Positions 27,001 to 35,763 of a DNA stretch of 64,000 nucleotides are shown piece by piece. The position numbers were made by a program, and so were the translations under genes. This DNA comes from Clostridia bacterium (GTDB lineage: Bacteria > Bacillota > Clostridia > Christensenellales > Aristaeellaceae), in NCBI GenBank assembly GCA_017396845.1, contig JAFQKQ010000028.1:28470-92469 (forward strand). Reading direction: 5' to 3'. The notes beneath the pieces are model-generated. The model was not told the origin of the DNA. It was given only the letters and a program-made list of their open reading frames with translations, and did no database searches. Every line of letters starts with the position of its first letter. The stretch's first letter is position 1.

Positions 27001-29312
27001 AGGAGAAAAAGCCTTCCGTTACCGTGAGGTATTCGGGACAGCTCATAAGCGAGGGCACGGGCTACGAGCTGAAATATGAGAACAACCAAAATGCCGGAAC
27101 AGCGGCGGCGGTTCTTACGGGCGTCGGATTGTACGAAGGCGAAGTTCGCATGGAATTCACGATATCGCCTGCAAAGTCCGAAATCGCATTCCGGGATGCG
27201 GCGGTTACGAAGAAACCGGGCGATGCCTCGTTTATCAATCCCGTCAGCGCAACAGGCGACGGAAATATTACATATGCCTCCAACAACGCTGCGGTAGCCG
27301 TCGCCGACGCGTCTTCGGGACGTATTGCCATCCTTAGGGCAGGTTCGGCTGTGATTACGGCGACCCTTTCGCCCGGCACGAACTATCTGGGCGCAAACGC
27401 AAGCTTTACCCTTACGGTGGAAGAAGGAGAGCCTTCCAAGCTGCTTTCCGTGTCTGATCTCAGCTACAGCTTCGGAAACACCAAATCTGCTTTCGGATAC
27501 TCGGGCTCGTACCGCATTCCGATGGAACGGTACCTGCAGTTCTTTACAAGTACGGAAGCGAAGGTGTTGTATAATACTGCCGGCACGTGGAACGGCAGCT
27601 GCTACGGCATGGCTGCGTCTTCCAGCATGTTCAACACAGAGGGAAGCGGCCTTGCACTTAGGGAGTTCGGCAAGGATCATATCGGCAAGCTCAGCACCGG
27701 CACGTACAGCAGCGTTCATGACATGGACGTAAAGGAAATGATTGAAACGGTATTTGTGTCTCAGTATGCGGATTCCGTGCAGAACTGCTATCGCAGGAGT
27801 ACGAATCTGAATGATCTTTGCGAAGAGGTCGAGAAGGCGGAGACTACGGGAAGGGCTGTAATACTCGGCATTTTCAGAAATTCGGCCGGACATGCTTTGC
27901 TGGCATATAAAATCGACAAGATCAACAGCCGAACCTCTCGCATGTATGTGTACGATTGCAACTTCCCCAACGAAAACCTGTATGTAACGCTGTATACCGA
28001 CAATGCCGGAAATTATACGGGATGGTACTATAACTTAAATAAATCCCAAAACTGGGGGTCGGATTACAGTAACTGCAAAATAACATATATACCGTATTCC
28101 GTATATCAAAGCGTATGGGAAGGCCGTTCCGGAAACTCCGGCAAGAAAAACTTCCTGGCCATCAATTCCGATAATTTCGAGATCAGGGATTACAGCGGCG
28201 CGGTGCTTGCAACGATGTCGGACGGAAGCTTCAAGAGCACCACCTCCTCGATCTACGAATTTAAAGCGCTTGAAGCAAACAGAAACAGCGAAACGCTGAT
28301 CTATATGCCCACGGACGTATATGAAATCGTCAATTACGACGAAGGTACGCTCTCGGCGGACATGGTAAACAAGTATCAGTCCGCATCCGTATCGACCGAT
28401 GCGTCTTCCGTAGTGTTCGCCGTCGTCGACGAGGACGAATGCAATATGGTATATGTGAACGCCGGAGAGAATGAAACCTACAGCGTTGAGATGACGAGCG
28501 AATTGTCCAGCGCCGATGGTATGGAAAGCCTGAAGCTCTCGGGCTTTGGCGGTCAGGATACGGTTGTGTTCGGCCTGCAGAGCGGAAGCTTCTATATGTC
28601 CAACTGCACAGGCGTAAGCCTTTGGGTAAACGGCAAGATGCTGGCGAGCTCCGAGTCGGAATTCCAGCGCAATATCGACGCGTACGATATCGAGCTTGAA
28701 TATGAAGCATGCGGCTACGACGGCGGCAGGAAGGAGCCGGAGGTAACGGTATCCCTGAACGGCTTTACGCTGGAACGGAATGTGGACTTCGTCGTCAACT
28801 ACATGGACAACACCGAAATCGGTACGGCGAGCGTTGTCATTTACGGCATCGGCGCGTATTCCGGAAACGCGTTCAGATACTTTGAGATAATGGATGCTTC
28901 TTCGGATGCATGCGCAAACGGACATTACTGGAACAGAGGCGAGTATGCGCAGGATTCGCTTTATGGTATTGACGGCGTAATGACCTATACCTGCATGGTC
29001 TGCGGAGAAGTGAAGACGGAAAAGATTTACGGATATGAATACAATCTGATCGATTTTGCGGATGAATACGTAACGATATCGTTTAAGAACAATACGGAGG
29101 ATCCGGTGAGCGGAAAGCTCTGCATCGTGGTATACGACGCTAAGGGCGAAATTGCGGCCTTCGGCATTAAAAATGTTGCGTTTGCCGCAGGCGATACCGG
29201 AAGGTTTGATGTGGACGTTTTCGGCGATAAGCCCGGCGCGAAGGTGAAGGCGTTTATACTGGATGAAATCAGCTATGCGCCGATCGGAGAAGCCTGGACG
29301 TGCGTACGCTGA
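24042..29312 (+). CDS. Giant secreted LRR protein with papain-like domain (paralog 2)
   Basis: 1756 residues, with the same architecture as its upstream neighbour: signal peptide, BspA-type LRR_5 repeats to about 960 with a restart near 645 (GTCGDGVNWLLNGSELVISG), an Ig-like unit (about 971-1045), a Big2-like unit (1046-1128), then the papain-like domain with C1187 (NGSCYGMA), H1284 (AGHALLAYKI) and D1305 or N1307 (YDCNFP). The C-terminal NGHYWNRGE and YTCMVCG motifs are conserved. The two genes are tandem duplicates that have diverged in the repeats and stayed similar in the catalytic-like and C-terminal parts. ACAGGAGG lies before the ATG. Confidence 0.85.
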   Translation: MNKRALILTVLLAGLLLICSFSAYAAETLAGGKYGDDFTWKLDSDGVLTIGGQGDLYDDMDWSDVFWEADVYCDMVEAIVLQNGITGIGSGSLYDFYYAERISIPPSVTRISDELDDMDVYITDLAAWCRIDFLNENGYGSESNLYLNGVSAKDLTIPSGITRINSRAFYGFDNIETVVIPASVTEIGDFAFADCEGLKNVRFSEGLKVIGYWAFYESTLTEITIPASVESMDDSFYECGSLRTVTFADGIKNIPAFGIYACSLTDVYIPSSVTCIGDEAFKSDMCINIHVDSVSDWLKITLDFGEIGRVNYYSSEPLYTLYADGRQITALVIPDGTEKIGNFAFAGFGGFTSVTIPESVKQIGAYAFTEVKGVSSIVIPKYTTEIGAYAFENMKDLKSVSMTGALRVVGEYAFYGCESLTEVVFPENVTEIGHDALGYCSQLKKVVLPEGIKSIEDGMFAGCRSLTSIPIPDSVSAIGEAAFYGCAGLAQIDLPQGLTKIQRNTFYDCSRLSAVVLPNGIDVVGEEAFSGCTSLASAALSEDLGYIGTKAFFGCTSLSSIEIPEKVYRIADQAFSGCASLTSVTFLGAAPDIAENAFDDVSASAKYSGNSASWTSNKRINYGGSLSWSSFSGSSAQIVQIQGTCGDGVNWLLNGSELVISGTGYMDNYDYRIRRISDFEIDSEFWEWEITPYYAPAWSEYKESITSVRIEGKVLNIGNYAFCELENLSKITLCGSIQSIGNYAFFQCDKLTGVALTGGLQSIRDYAFYGCSSLSSVDLPSTVTEIGYACFSQCDSITSFQWPDNIKEISRSVFEYCDSLKTVSIPNGVTLVGSNAFYGCKSLTSITFPDSVERMEFGVITDCPSLTYVNLGKGLKYMDGCFNGCTSLKEVTFPKSLTEMDNSFFMNCSGVSLHFMGDLPYLTPYFSLDSVDMDIYYPAGNSTWNTVIRSGSFRGGTATWHPSVYDKTSLSDCKITLSANTFTYDGQEKKPSVTVRYSGQLISEGTGYELKYENNQNAGTAAAVLTGVGLYEGEVRMEFTISPAKSEIAFRDAAVTKKPGDASFINPVSATGDGNITYASNNAAVAVADASSGRIAILRAGSAVITATLSPGTNYLGANASFTLTVEEGEPSKLLSVSDLSYSFGNTKSAFGYSGSYRIPMERYLQFFTSTEAKVLYNTAGTWNGSCYGMAASSSMFNTEGSGLALREFGKDHIGKLSTGTYSSVHDMDVKEMIETVFVSQYADSVQNCYRRSTNLNDLCEEVEKAETTGRAVILGIFRNSAGHALLAYKIDKINSRTSRMYVYDCNFPNENLYVTLYTDNAGNYTGWYYNLNKSQNWGSDYSNCKITYIPYSVYQSVWEGRSGNSGKKNFLAINSDNFEIRDYSGAVLATMSDGSFKSTTSSIYEFKALEANRNSETLIYMPTDVYEIVNYDEGTLSADMVNKYQSASVSTDASSVVFAVVDEDECNMVYVNAGENETYSVEMTSELSSADGMESLKLSGFGGQDTVVFGLQSGSFYMSNCTGVSLWVNGKMLASSESEFQRNIDAYDIELEYEACGYDGGRKEPEVTVSLNGFTLERNVDFVVNYMDNTEIGTASVVIYGIGAYSGNAFRYFEIMDASSDACANGHYWNRGEYAQDSLYGIDGVMTYTCMVCGEVKTEKIYGYEYNLIDFADEYVTISFKNNTEDPVSGKLCIVVYDAKGEIAAFGIKNVAFAAGDTGRFDVDVFGDKPGAKVKAFILDEISYAPIGEAWTCVR

Positions 29313-29406
29313 CGGCAGAGTAAAAAAAGGGCGTCAATAGGCTTGAAAATCAACAAATTCTTCTTTTGTTCGATTTTTCATTTTGCGGCGGCCTGTTATC
29401 GGGAGG

Positions 29407-29444
29407 AAGCGGCGAGGGGGAAAAAGCCCTTTCGCCGCTTTTTT
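29407..29444 (+). terminator. Terminator after LRR cluster
   Basis: Stem AAGCGGCGA (29407-29415) / TCGCCGCTT (29432-29440) with inner GGG/CCC pairing, followed by TTTT. Confidence 0.75.
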
Positions 29445-29449
29445 ACCCG

Positions 29450-29478
29450 TTGCGAATTGTATAGATAGATGGTATAAT
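29450..29478 (+). promoter_or_regulatory. Promoter of exoA
   Basis: TTGCGA (29450-29455), 17 bases, TATAAT (29473-29478), 30 bases before the start codon. Confidence 0.7.
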
Positions 29479-29508
29479 GTTAAAAACGGAAGAAATGGCG
29501 GAGGATAC

Positions 29509-30264
29509 ATGAGACTGGTTTCTTGGAATGTAAACGGGCTTCGCGCCTGTGCGGGCAAAGGATTTATGGAGAGCATGCTTTCGCTGGATGCGGATGCGAT
29601 CTGCCTTCAGGAGATCAAGCTGCAAAAGCATCAGTTTACCTTTGATATGGAAGGCTACGAGGTGTTTTTAAACCCGGCAAAGCGGGCTGGCTATTCCGGC
29701 ACCGCGATTTATACGCGCGTAAAGCCGATCAGCGTAGCTTACGGTATCGGAATCGAGGAGCATGATCAGGAGGGGCGCGTAATCACGGCGGAATTCGAGA
29801 AATTTTATCTCGTCTGCTGCTATACGCCCAATTCTCAGGACGGTCTCAGAAGGCTGGATTACCGAATGACGTGGGAAGATGCGTTCCACGCGTATCTGAA
29901 GGCGCTTGAAGAGAAAAAATGCGTGATTCTGTGCGGCGACCTGAATGTGGCGCATAAAGAAATCGATCTTAAAAATCCCAAGACCAATCATATGAATCCG
30001 GGCTTTACCGATAAGGAGAGGGAGAAGCTGACAAGCCTCCTAAACGACGGGTTTATCGACACGTTCCGGCATTTTTACCCGGACGCGGCGGGGCAGTACA
30101 GCTGGTGGAGCTATATCGGCGGCGCGAGGGCGAGAAATGCGGGATGGAGAATCGACTATTTCCTGGCGAGCGATGCGCTTAAGGATGCGCTTAAGGATGC
30201 GAAGATTCATCAGTCGATCATGGGCTCGGATCATTGCCCGGTGTCCTTGGAATTAAACCTGTAA
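29509..30264 (+). CDS. exoA: Exodeoxyribonuclease III / AP endonuclease
   Basis: Cuts DNA at abasic sites and has 3'-exonuclease activity in base excision repair. 251 residues, normal for the ExoA/Xth family. Visible signatures: MRLVSWNVNGLRA (Asn of the active site), ICLQEIKLQ (metal-binding Glu), GDLNVAHKEIDL, GWRIDYFLAS and the terminal GSDHCPVSLEL with the catalytic Asp-His. The ATG at 29509 follows GGCGGAGG; upstream in-frame codons lie within the terminator and promoter and are not translated. Confidence 0.95.
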   Translation: MRLVSWNVNGLRACAGKGFMESMLSLDADAICLQEIKLQKHQFTFDMEGYEVFLNPAKRAGYSGTAIYTRVKPISVAYGIGIEEHDQEGRVITAEFEKFYLVCCYTPNSQDGLRRLDYRMTWEDAFHAYLKALEEKKCVILCGDLNVAHKEIDLKNPKTNHMNPGFTDKEREKLTSLLNDGFIDTFRHFYPDAAGQYSWWSYIGGARARNAGWRIDYFLASDALKDALKDAKIHQSIMGSDHCPVSLELNL

Positions 30265-30390
30265 ATCGGGTTTTCAAGCGGCGTTTTGCTGCTTTTGGAG
30301 AGATGCGCTTGTAAAGGGCGCATGGTGCGTTTACAATGATAATCATTCGGGGAGGGATGCGTCATAAACGATAATAAAAACAAACGGATT

Positions 30391-31050
30391 GTGGTGATTA
30401 AAAGCGCAATTCCCATCTATGCCGCGGCGTTTACGTTTCTGATGTGGGGATTGATATCGCCTATATACCGGTTAAGCTCGATACTTCTTGCCTGCGCCTC
30501 GTCAATCGCCGTATACCTGATTGCGGGCAGGGTTTTTCCCGGAAGAAAGGTTGAGGAGGAAGTACATACACTGACCGGCGACGAGGAGATCGACAAGCAG
30601 ATCAGCGAAGGCCGCGAAACCATTGCCAGGTTCCGCGAAGCCGCGCTTGTGATGGGCGATGAGCGCGTGAAGGCTTCGCTCGGCAGGATATCCAATGCGG
30701 GCGAGGCGATCATCAACGAGGCCGTGAGAGACGCAGGCGACAGGCAGAGCGTGTATACGTTCTTCAGCTACTATCTGCCGACGGTGGAAAAGCTTTTGAG
30801 CCATTACTGCACATTCGCCGGCGGCGGCGACAATGTGAAGGAAGGCCGCGCGCGCATTGAGGACAGCCTTGATATGGTTGCGGAGGCGTTTGAAAAGCAG
30901 CTGGACAAGCTGTATCGAAACGAGGCGATGGACGTGAAGACCGATATCGCCGTAATGGAAGCAATGCTCCGTTCCGAAGGGCTGAAAGCGGATCGGCAGG
31001 AAGATAACAAGCAGGTACAAACAGCGGGAAAGGGTGGAAATAATGTCTGA
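30391..31050 (+). CDS. XpaC-like 5-bromo-4-chloroindolyl phosphate hydrolysis protein
   Basis: About 219 residues with a double hydrophobic N-terminus (YAAAFTFLMWGLI, LACASSIAVYLIAGRVF) and a long helical cytoplasmic region. The XpaC family is always seen beside TelA, as here. The function is unknown; the family name comes from an indirect colony phenotype. The start is uncertain: GTG at 30391 is 34 bases from the strong GGGGAGGG (30349-30356), whereas an ATA at 30364 lies exactly seven bases after it and is in frame. No other start codon is available before the in-frame stop at 30340. Confidence 0.75.
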   Translation: MVIKSAIPIYAAAFTFLMWGLISPIYRLSSILLACASSIAVYLIAGRVFPGRKVEEEVHTLTGDEEIDKQISEGRETIARFREAALVMGDERVKASLGRISNAGEAIINEAVRDAGDRQSVYTFFSYYLPTVEKLLSHYCTFAGGGDNVKEGRARIEDSLDMVAEAFEKQLDKLYRNEAMDVKTDIAVMEAMLRSEGLKADRQEDNKQVQTAGKGGNNV

Positions 31051-32173
31051 AAACAAAGCATACGTACAGGCGACGGCAATCGTACCGGAATTTGAGGAAG
31101 CGCTCAAGAATGTAAACATTGAAATCGACGAGAAGCGGGATGCGGATATGGTAAGCCGCGAACGCAAGGCGGTCTATGACGCCGTTCGCGATGTGGATAA
31201 GGTGGATATCCGGGAGACGACGGATATCTTTGCCTACGGCGCCTCCGTTCAGAGCGATCTTACAAAGTTTTCGGATCTGGCGCTTGAAAAGGTGCGCATG
31301 AAGGATCTGGGCGAGACCGGCGAAATGATCGGCGCGCTCGTCAATCAGCTCAAGGGATTTTCCGTAGAGGAAGAGGAAAAGAAGGGTCTTTTCGGGCTGT
31401 TCAGAAGGGCGGTAGACCGCGTTGCGACGCTCAAAAACCGCTATGACGAGGCTTCGGAGAGCGTGGATGATATTGTGAAGGTGCTTACCTCGCACAAGAT
31501 TCAGCTGCTCAACGACATCATCCTGCTCGATCAGCTCTACGCCGAAAATCTCGTATACTTCAAAACGCTTTCCGTATACATTGAGCTCGGCAAGAAAAAG
31601 CTCGAGGCATTCCGCGCGAAGGATGTAGAGGAAGCGCGCGCGCTGGCGGCGAGAACCTCTCTTCCGGAGGATGCGCAGGCGGCGAAGGATCTGGCGGACA
31701 AGGCCGACCGCTTCGAAAAGAAGCTGTTTGATCTGGAGCTCACCCGCAACATCTCCATTCAGATGGCGCCCCAGATTCGCCTGATTCAGTCCTCCGACAC
31801 CGTTATGGCGGAGAAGATTCAGTCTACCATCAACAATACCATCCCGCTCTGGAAGAGCCAGATGGTGATGGCGCTGGGCATCGAGCACAGTCAGCAGGCG
31901 ATGGAGGCGCAGCGCGCCGTGACCGATCTTACCAATGAGCTCTTGAGAAAGAACGCCGAAAAGCTCAGAATGGCGACCACAGGCACGGCCCGCGAGGCGG
32001 AGAGGGGCATTATCGACATCGAAACCCTCACCTATACCAACCAGATGCTCATTCAGACGATGGACGAGGTATTAACCATCCAGCGCGAAGGACGCGAGAA
32101 GCGCCGCGCGGCCGAGGCGGAGCTCGTCAATATCGAAAACGAGCTCAAGCAGAAGCTGCTTGAGTACCGCTGA
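31043..32173 (+). CDS. TelA family toxic anion resistance protein
   Basis: 376 residues, almost entirely helical and charged, matching the TelA/KlaA family (DIRETTDIFAYGASVQ, GLFGLFRRAVDRV, MAPQIRLIQSSDTVMAEKIQ, IPLWKSQMVMALGIE). Members are linked to tellurite and other anion or envelope stress, though the biochemical role is unknown. The ATG at 31043 follows AAAGGGTGG and overlaps the end of the XpaC-like gene by 8 bases. An in-frame GTG at 31034 overlaps the binding site. Confidence 0.9.
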   Translation: MSENKAYVQATAIVPEFEEALKNVNIEIDEKRDADMVSRERKAVYDAVRDVDKVDIRETTDIFAYGASVQSDLTKFSDLALEKVRMKDLGETGEMIGALVNQLKGFSVEEEEKKGLFGLFRRAVDRVATLKNRYDEASESVDDIVKVLTSHKIQLLNDIILLDQLYAENLVYFKTLSVYIELGKKKLEAFRAKDVEEARALAARTSLPEDAQAAKDLADKADRFEKKLFDLELTRNISIQMAPQIRLIQSSDTVMAEKIQSTINNTIPLWKSQMVMALGIEHSQQAMEAQRAVTDLTNELLRKNAEKLRMATTGTAREAERGIIDIETLTYTNQMLIQTMDEVLTIQREGREKRRAAEAELVNIENELKQKLLEYR

Positions 32174-32194
32174 TCGCAGAGAAAGGGCAATACA

Positions 32195-32764
32195 ATGAAG
32201 GGACAATCAAAGAATTTTCTTGAAAACAGAAAGCTTGCGTTGATTGTGCTTGTGCTTTTATGCGTATTTTCGATTTTCGTAATGGGTCCAACGAAGCTGA
32301 AGAACCTGAGAAATGAAGCGCTTCAGGTGTTTCGAAGCGGCACGCACGACGGATACACGCTTTCTGTGTACACGGATGTGAGAGGCGCGGGGGAGAACGC
32401 CAATCGGCTTGCAAGCGCGGCAGAGGCGGCGCTTGGCGAGAATGACGAGCAGATACTGACGCTGAAGGCGCTTTCCGAGGAGATTCTTTCAAGCGATGAT
32501 CCTGAAACGATGCTGACCGCGTTTTCCGCGCTTGCGCGTACGGCGGATTCCGTGTACATCCGCCTTTCGGATGCAAACGCCTCCGAAAACGCGATGGAGC
32601 AGGCGAGACAGGCGAGCGCCAACATACTGAGCGCTTCCAATACCATCGAAAAGGACGAATACTTTGCGCTTGCTCAGAATTTCAACGAGAGAAGAAGCGG
32701 TTTTCCCGCGTCTCTGCTCGCATGGCTTTCCGGCGCGGACGCACTCTATACGGGAGGGAAATAA
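32195..32764 (+). CDS. LemA-like membrane protein
   Basis: 189 residues with one N-terminal membrane segment (KLALIVLVLLCVFSIFVMG) and an outward helical domain. The C-terminal YFALAQNFNERRSGFPASLLAWLSG resembles the end of LemA (Y...AQ.YN.....FP..L). LemA and TPM-domain proteins are often encoded side by side, and the next gene is a TPM protein starting directly after this stop codon. The middle is more diverged than in typical LemA, so the match is moderate. Confidence 0.65.
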   Translation: MKGQSKNFLENRKLALIVLVLLCVFSIFVMGPTKLKNLRNEALQVFRSGTHDGYTLSVYTDVRGAGENANRLASAAEAALGENDEQILTLKALSEEILSSDDPETMLTAFSALARTADSVYIRLSDANASENAMEQARQASANILSASNTIEKDEYFALAQNFNERRSGFPASLLAWLSGADALYTGGK

Positions 32765-33736
32765 ATGAAAAAACGCACGATTGCCGTAGTTCTCATTGCA
32801 CTTTTGACCGTTTTTTCGCTTCCTTATACCGCTCTTTCGGATATTCCGGCGCCGGGCGAGGATTTTTACTATCTGGATCAGGCGAATGTGCTTTCCGATG
32901 AGACGGAAGCGGCGATATTTTTCAATAATGAAAGCCTGTATGAGGCCTGCGGAAGCCAGATCGTGATCGCCGTCGTCAATAATCTTGGCGGCATGAACGC
33001 AGACGACTACGCATACGCGATGTTTAACGAATGGGGCGTAGGCGATAAGGATGAGAATAACGGCGTTTTGCTGGTGATGGCGATTCGGGAGGACACGTAT
33101 TACGCAGCCCTCGGCCTTGGCGCGGAGAGAATTCTGGATGCGGGTACGCTTCAGGGAATCCTGGACGATGATCTCGAGCCGGATTTTGCCCAAAAGGACT
33201 ACGATGCGGGCGCGGAAAAGGTATTTCGGGCGCTGTTTGAAAAAGTGCGCGACTATTACGGGCTCAATCTCGCATACCGTGACGGCGCGGAACTCCTTAA
33301 GGAATACAGTTTCGCTGTGGAAACGGACAACGAGCGCAAAAGCGGCGAGGTGAGAGAAAATCCGCCTCGCGATGCGCGGCATGAAGAGAAGAGCGGAGGA
33401 TTTATGAACGTTTTCCTCGGTATAATTATTGTTTCTGTGATACTTTTGGCGGTGTTTGGAGGAAGGCGCATTCGCCGCAGACCTTATCGCCCGGTTGTAT
33501 TCCATAGACCTGTGATTCACAGTCATCGCCCGCCCAGGCCTCCCAGGGTGCATCATCGTCCTGTGCATTTCGGTTCTCATCGGCCGGCTTCGCGTTCCCG
33601 CCCGTCGGGCGGAGGCGGATTCACCTCCCGCAGCAGCTTTGGAGGCTCTCGCGGCGGATCAAGCCGCAGCGGCGGATTCGGCGGAGCCCGAGGCGGCGGA
33701 GGCTCGAGCAGGGGCGGCGGCGCAGGGCGCAGATAA
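32765..33736 (+). CDS. TPM domain protein (YgcG-like), membrane-anchored
   Basis: 323 residues: signal peptide (TIAVVLIALLTVFSLPYTALS), an extracytoplasmic TPM domain (about 35-160; YYLDQANVLSDETEA, IVIAVVNNLGG, NGVLLVMAIREDTYYAALG), a transmembrane helix near 220-235 (FLGIIIVSVILLAVFGG), then a basic Arg/His/Pro segment and a Gly/Ser/Arg-rich tail. The architecture matches the YgcG group. The start abuts the LemA-like stop (TAAATG). The function of the pair is unknown; envelope stress or photosystem-type assembly roles known from other lineages are only analogies. Confidence 0.85.
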   Translation: MKKRTIAVVLIALLTVFSLPYTALSDIPAPGEDFYYLDQANVLSDETEAAIFFNNESLYEACGSQIVIAVVNNLGGMNADDYAYAMFNEWGVGDKDENNGVLLVMAIREDTYYAALGLGAERILDAGTLQGILDDDLEPDFAQKDYDAGAEKVFRALFEKVRDYYGLNLAYRDGAELLKEYSFAVETDNERKSGEVRENPPRDARHEEKSGGFMNVFLGIIIVSVILLAVFGGRRIRRRPYRPVVFHRPVIHSHRPPRPPRVHHRPVHFGSHRPASRSRPSGGGGFTSRSSFGGSRGGSSRSGGFGGARGGGGSSRGGGAGRR

Positions 33737-33775
33737 ACGGATGAAGGATATAAAATTCGAAAGGATATGAATCAG

Positions 33776-34429
33776 ATGAAGCGGGAAGCATGTATGCTTG
33801 AACTCAGGTACGGAATGCTGGATACGCTGAAAAACGGAATCCGCGATTACAAAATGGCCATTGAAAACCGTCTTGAAAAAATCGGCGCAAAGAATGCGTC
33901 CATCTGGTCGGTAAACGGCTTTGCGTACGTATACGCAGAGTTTGACGACAAAAGCGCGTATTCTTTGAAGGATTTTATTTCGCCGTTTGAATATGATCTT
34001 ATGTATGTTTCTCAGTATGTTGCCAAGCCCGGCGAAATGCGCCTGATGTATCACGATATCGGCTGCGTTCACAAGGACAAGGCGGAAATCCGCCGCCGTG
34101 TGTTTGCAACGAAGCTCAAGCCGAACTGCGCGGAGGAATACAAGGCGCGCCATCAGAGGCTGATCGACGCAAGGGAAAACGAGGGCGTCGACCATGCGGA
34201 GAGCAATTTCACGATCTGGTGCGCAAAGGATACCTATATTTTCGGCTATGCGGAGATGGTCCGCGCGTTTGATCATGAGATGACGGAGGAAGAAAAGAAG
34301 TCCACCATCGAATGGGAAACGAAGCAGCTTGAAATTATGGACTGGTTTACCGACGATGTAGACTGGATTACCGGTGAAAAACATGACAAAATGGAGAAAC
34401 TCTTTGTTCAGAAGGGCTACGAAGGCTGA
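33776..34429 (+). CDS. Two-domain RhaM-like (L-rhamnose mutarotase-like) protein
   Basis: About 217 residues made of two similar alpha-beta-barrel halves. The second half (about 115-215) resembles L-rhamnose mutarotase: TKLKPNCAEEYKARHQRLID, then FTIWCAKDTYIFGYAEM and a C-terminal Trp-rich segment (MDWFTDDVDWIT). The first half keeps the outline (ELRYGMLDTLKNGIRDYKM, ASIWSVNGFAYVYAEF). RhaM interconverts rhamnose anomers, but no rhamnose genes are nearby, so another sugar is possible. The start at 33776 is preferred (10 bases after AAGGA); 33767 is too close. Confidence 0.65.
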   Translation: MKREACMLELRYGMLDTLKNGIRDYKMAIENRLEKIGAKNASIWSVNGFAYVYAEFDDKSAYSLKDFISPFEYDLMYVSQYVAKPGEMRLMYHDIGCVHKDKAEIRRRVFATKLKPNCAEEYKARHQRLIDARENEGVDHAESNFTIWCAKDTYIFGYAEMVRAFDHEMTEEEKKSTIEWETKQLEIMDWFTDDVDWITGEKHDKMEKLFVQKGYEG

Positions 34430-34435
34430 GTTTTT

Positions 34436-34467
34436 GCCGGGGTGAATAAAACCCCGGCGAATTTTTT
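34436..34467 (+). terminator. Terminator before glg operon
   Basis: Perfect 8-bp stem GCCGGGGT / ACCCCGGC with a 7-base loop, then GAA and six T. Confidence 0.75.
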
Positions 34468-34571
34468 GGAAAATGATAAAGATATTTCAATTTCCGTATG
34501 GCTTTTTTATTAAATTTCAGGTATAATATATAATGTTACATGAGTATATAAGGCAGGGAGTGATCGGTAAC

Positions 34572-35762
34572 ATGAGAAAGAAACAAATGATCGCGATGTT
34601 GCTGGCAGGCGGACAGGGTTCGCGCCTGGGACTTTTGACGAAAGTCATGGCTAAGCCGGCTGTACCTTTCGGCGGCAGATATCGCATTATCGATTTCCCG
34701 CTGTCTAACTGCACAAATTCCGGTATTGATACCGTGGGCGTTCTCACGCAGTATCAGCCGCTGGAGCTCAACAGCTACATCGGCTCCGGCCAGCCCTGGG
34801 ATCTGGATTTGTCAGGCGGCGGCGTATTCGTACTTCCCCCCTATGTAAGGGGCAAGGAAGGTCAGTGGTATTCCGGCACGGCAAACGCCATTTATCAGAA
34901 CCTTGCGTTCATCGAGCAGTATGATCCCGAGTACGTTCTGATTCTGTCGGGCGACCATATATACAAGATGGATTACAGCAAAATGCTGGCTGATCACATC
35001 AAGAATGAGGCTGACATCACCATCGCCGTTCGCCCGGTGCCGTGGGAGGTTGCGCCTGCATTCGGTATCATGAATACCGACGAGAGCGGACGCATTACCG
35101 AATTTGAAGAGAAGCCCGCCAAGCCCAAGAGCAATCTTGCTTCGATGGGTGTGTACATCTTTACCTGGACGATGCTGAAGAAGTATCTCGTCGAGGATAA
35201 CGCGAATCCCAACAGCAAGAACGACTTCGGCAAGAACATTATTCCCAACATGCTCGGCGACGGACGGAAGCTTTATGCGCATGCGTTCAAGAGCTACTGG
35301 AAGGATGTCGGAACCATCGAAAGCCTTTGGGAAGCGCACATGGATCTTCTCAAGAATCCGCCGGAGTTTGATCTGGATGATCACAGATGGAGCATCTATG
35401 CCAGAAGCCCCATCATGCCGCCGCATTTCATCGGCGAGAACGCTTCCGTTGAAAACAGCCTGATCACAGAAGGCTGCGAGGTATACGGCAATGTAAAGGG
35501 CAGCGTGCTCTTTGCAGGTGTAAGCGTCGCGCCCGGCGCTGTGGTGGAAGACAGCGTAGTCATGCCCGGCTGCACCATCGAAGCCGGCGCAGTCGTCCGC
35601 CGCGCAATCGTAGCCGAGGGCTCCACGATCTGCGAAGGCGCTGTGGTTGGCGAAGAAACCGGCCTGATCGCGCTGGTTGGCCAGGCTACGGTTCTGCCCG
35701 CCGGGTACAAGGTAAAGGCCGGCGAGCAGGTTGACAATGATACACTGAAGGAGGCGCTGTGA
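34572..35762 (+). CDS. glgC: Glucose-1-phosphate adenylyltransferase
   Basis: Makes ADP-glucose from glucose-1-phosphate and ATP, the committed step of glycogen synthesis. 396 residues: pyrophosphorylase domain with [16 protein letters not shown] (nucleotide loop), [32 protein letters not shown] and [10 protein letters not shown], then a left-handed beta-helix with hexapeptide-like repeats ([18 protein letters not shown]). The ATG at 34572 follows GGGAG at 34556-34560. Overlapping TATAAT elements (34522-34534) lie just upstream. glgD starts one base after the stop. Confidence 0.96.
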   Translation: MRKKQMIAMLLAGGQGSRLGLLTKVMAKPAVPFGGRYRIIDFPLSNCTNSGIDTVGVLTQYQPLELNSYIGSGQPWDLDLSGGGVFVLPPYVRGKEGQWYSGTANAIYQNLAFIEQYDPEYVLILSGDHIYKMDYSKMLADHIKNEADITIAVRPVPWEVAPAFGIMNTDESGRITEFEEKPAKPKSNLASMGVYIFTWTMLKKYLVEDNANPNSKNDFGKNIIPNMLGDGRKLYAHAFKSYWKDVGTIESLWEAHMDLLKNPPEFDLDDHRWSIYARSPIMPPHFIGENASVENSLITEGCEVYGNVKGSVLFAGVSVAPGAVVEDSVVMPGCTIEAGAVVRRAIVAEGSTICEGAVVGEETGLIALVGQATVLPAGYKVKAGEQVDNDTLKEAL

Positions 35763-35763
35763 G

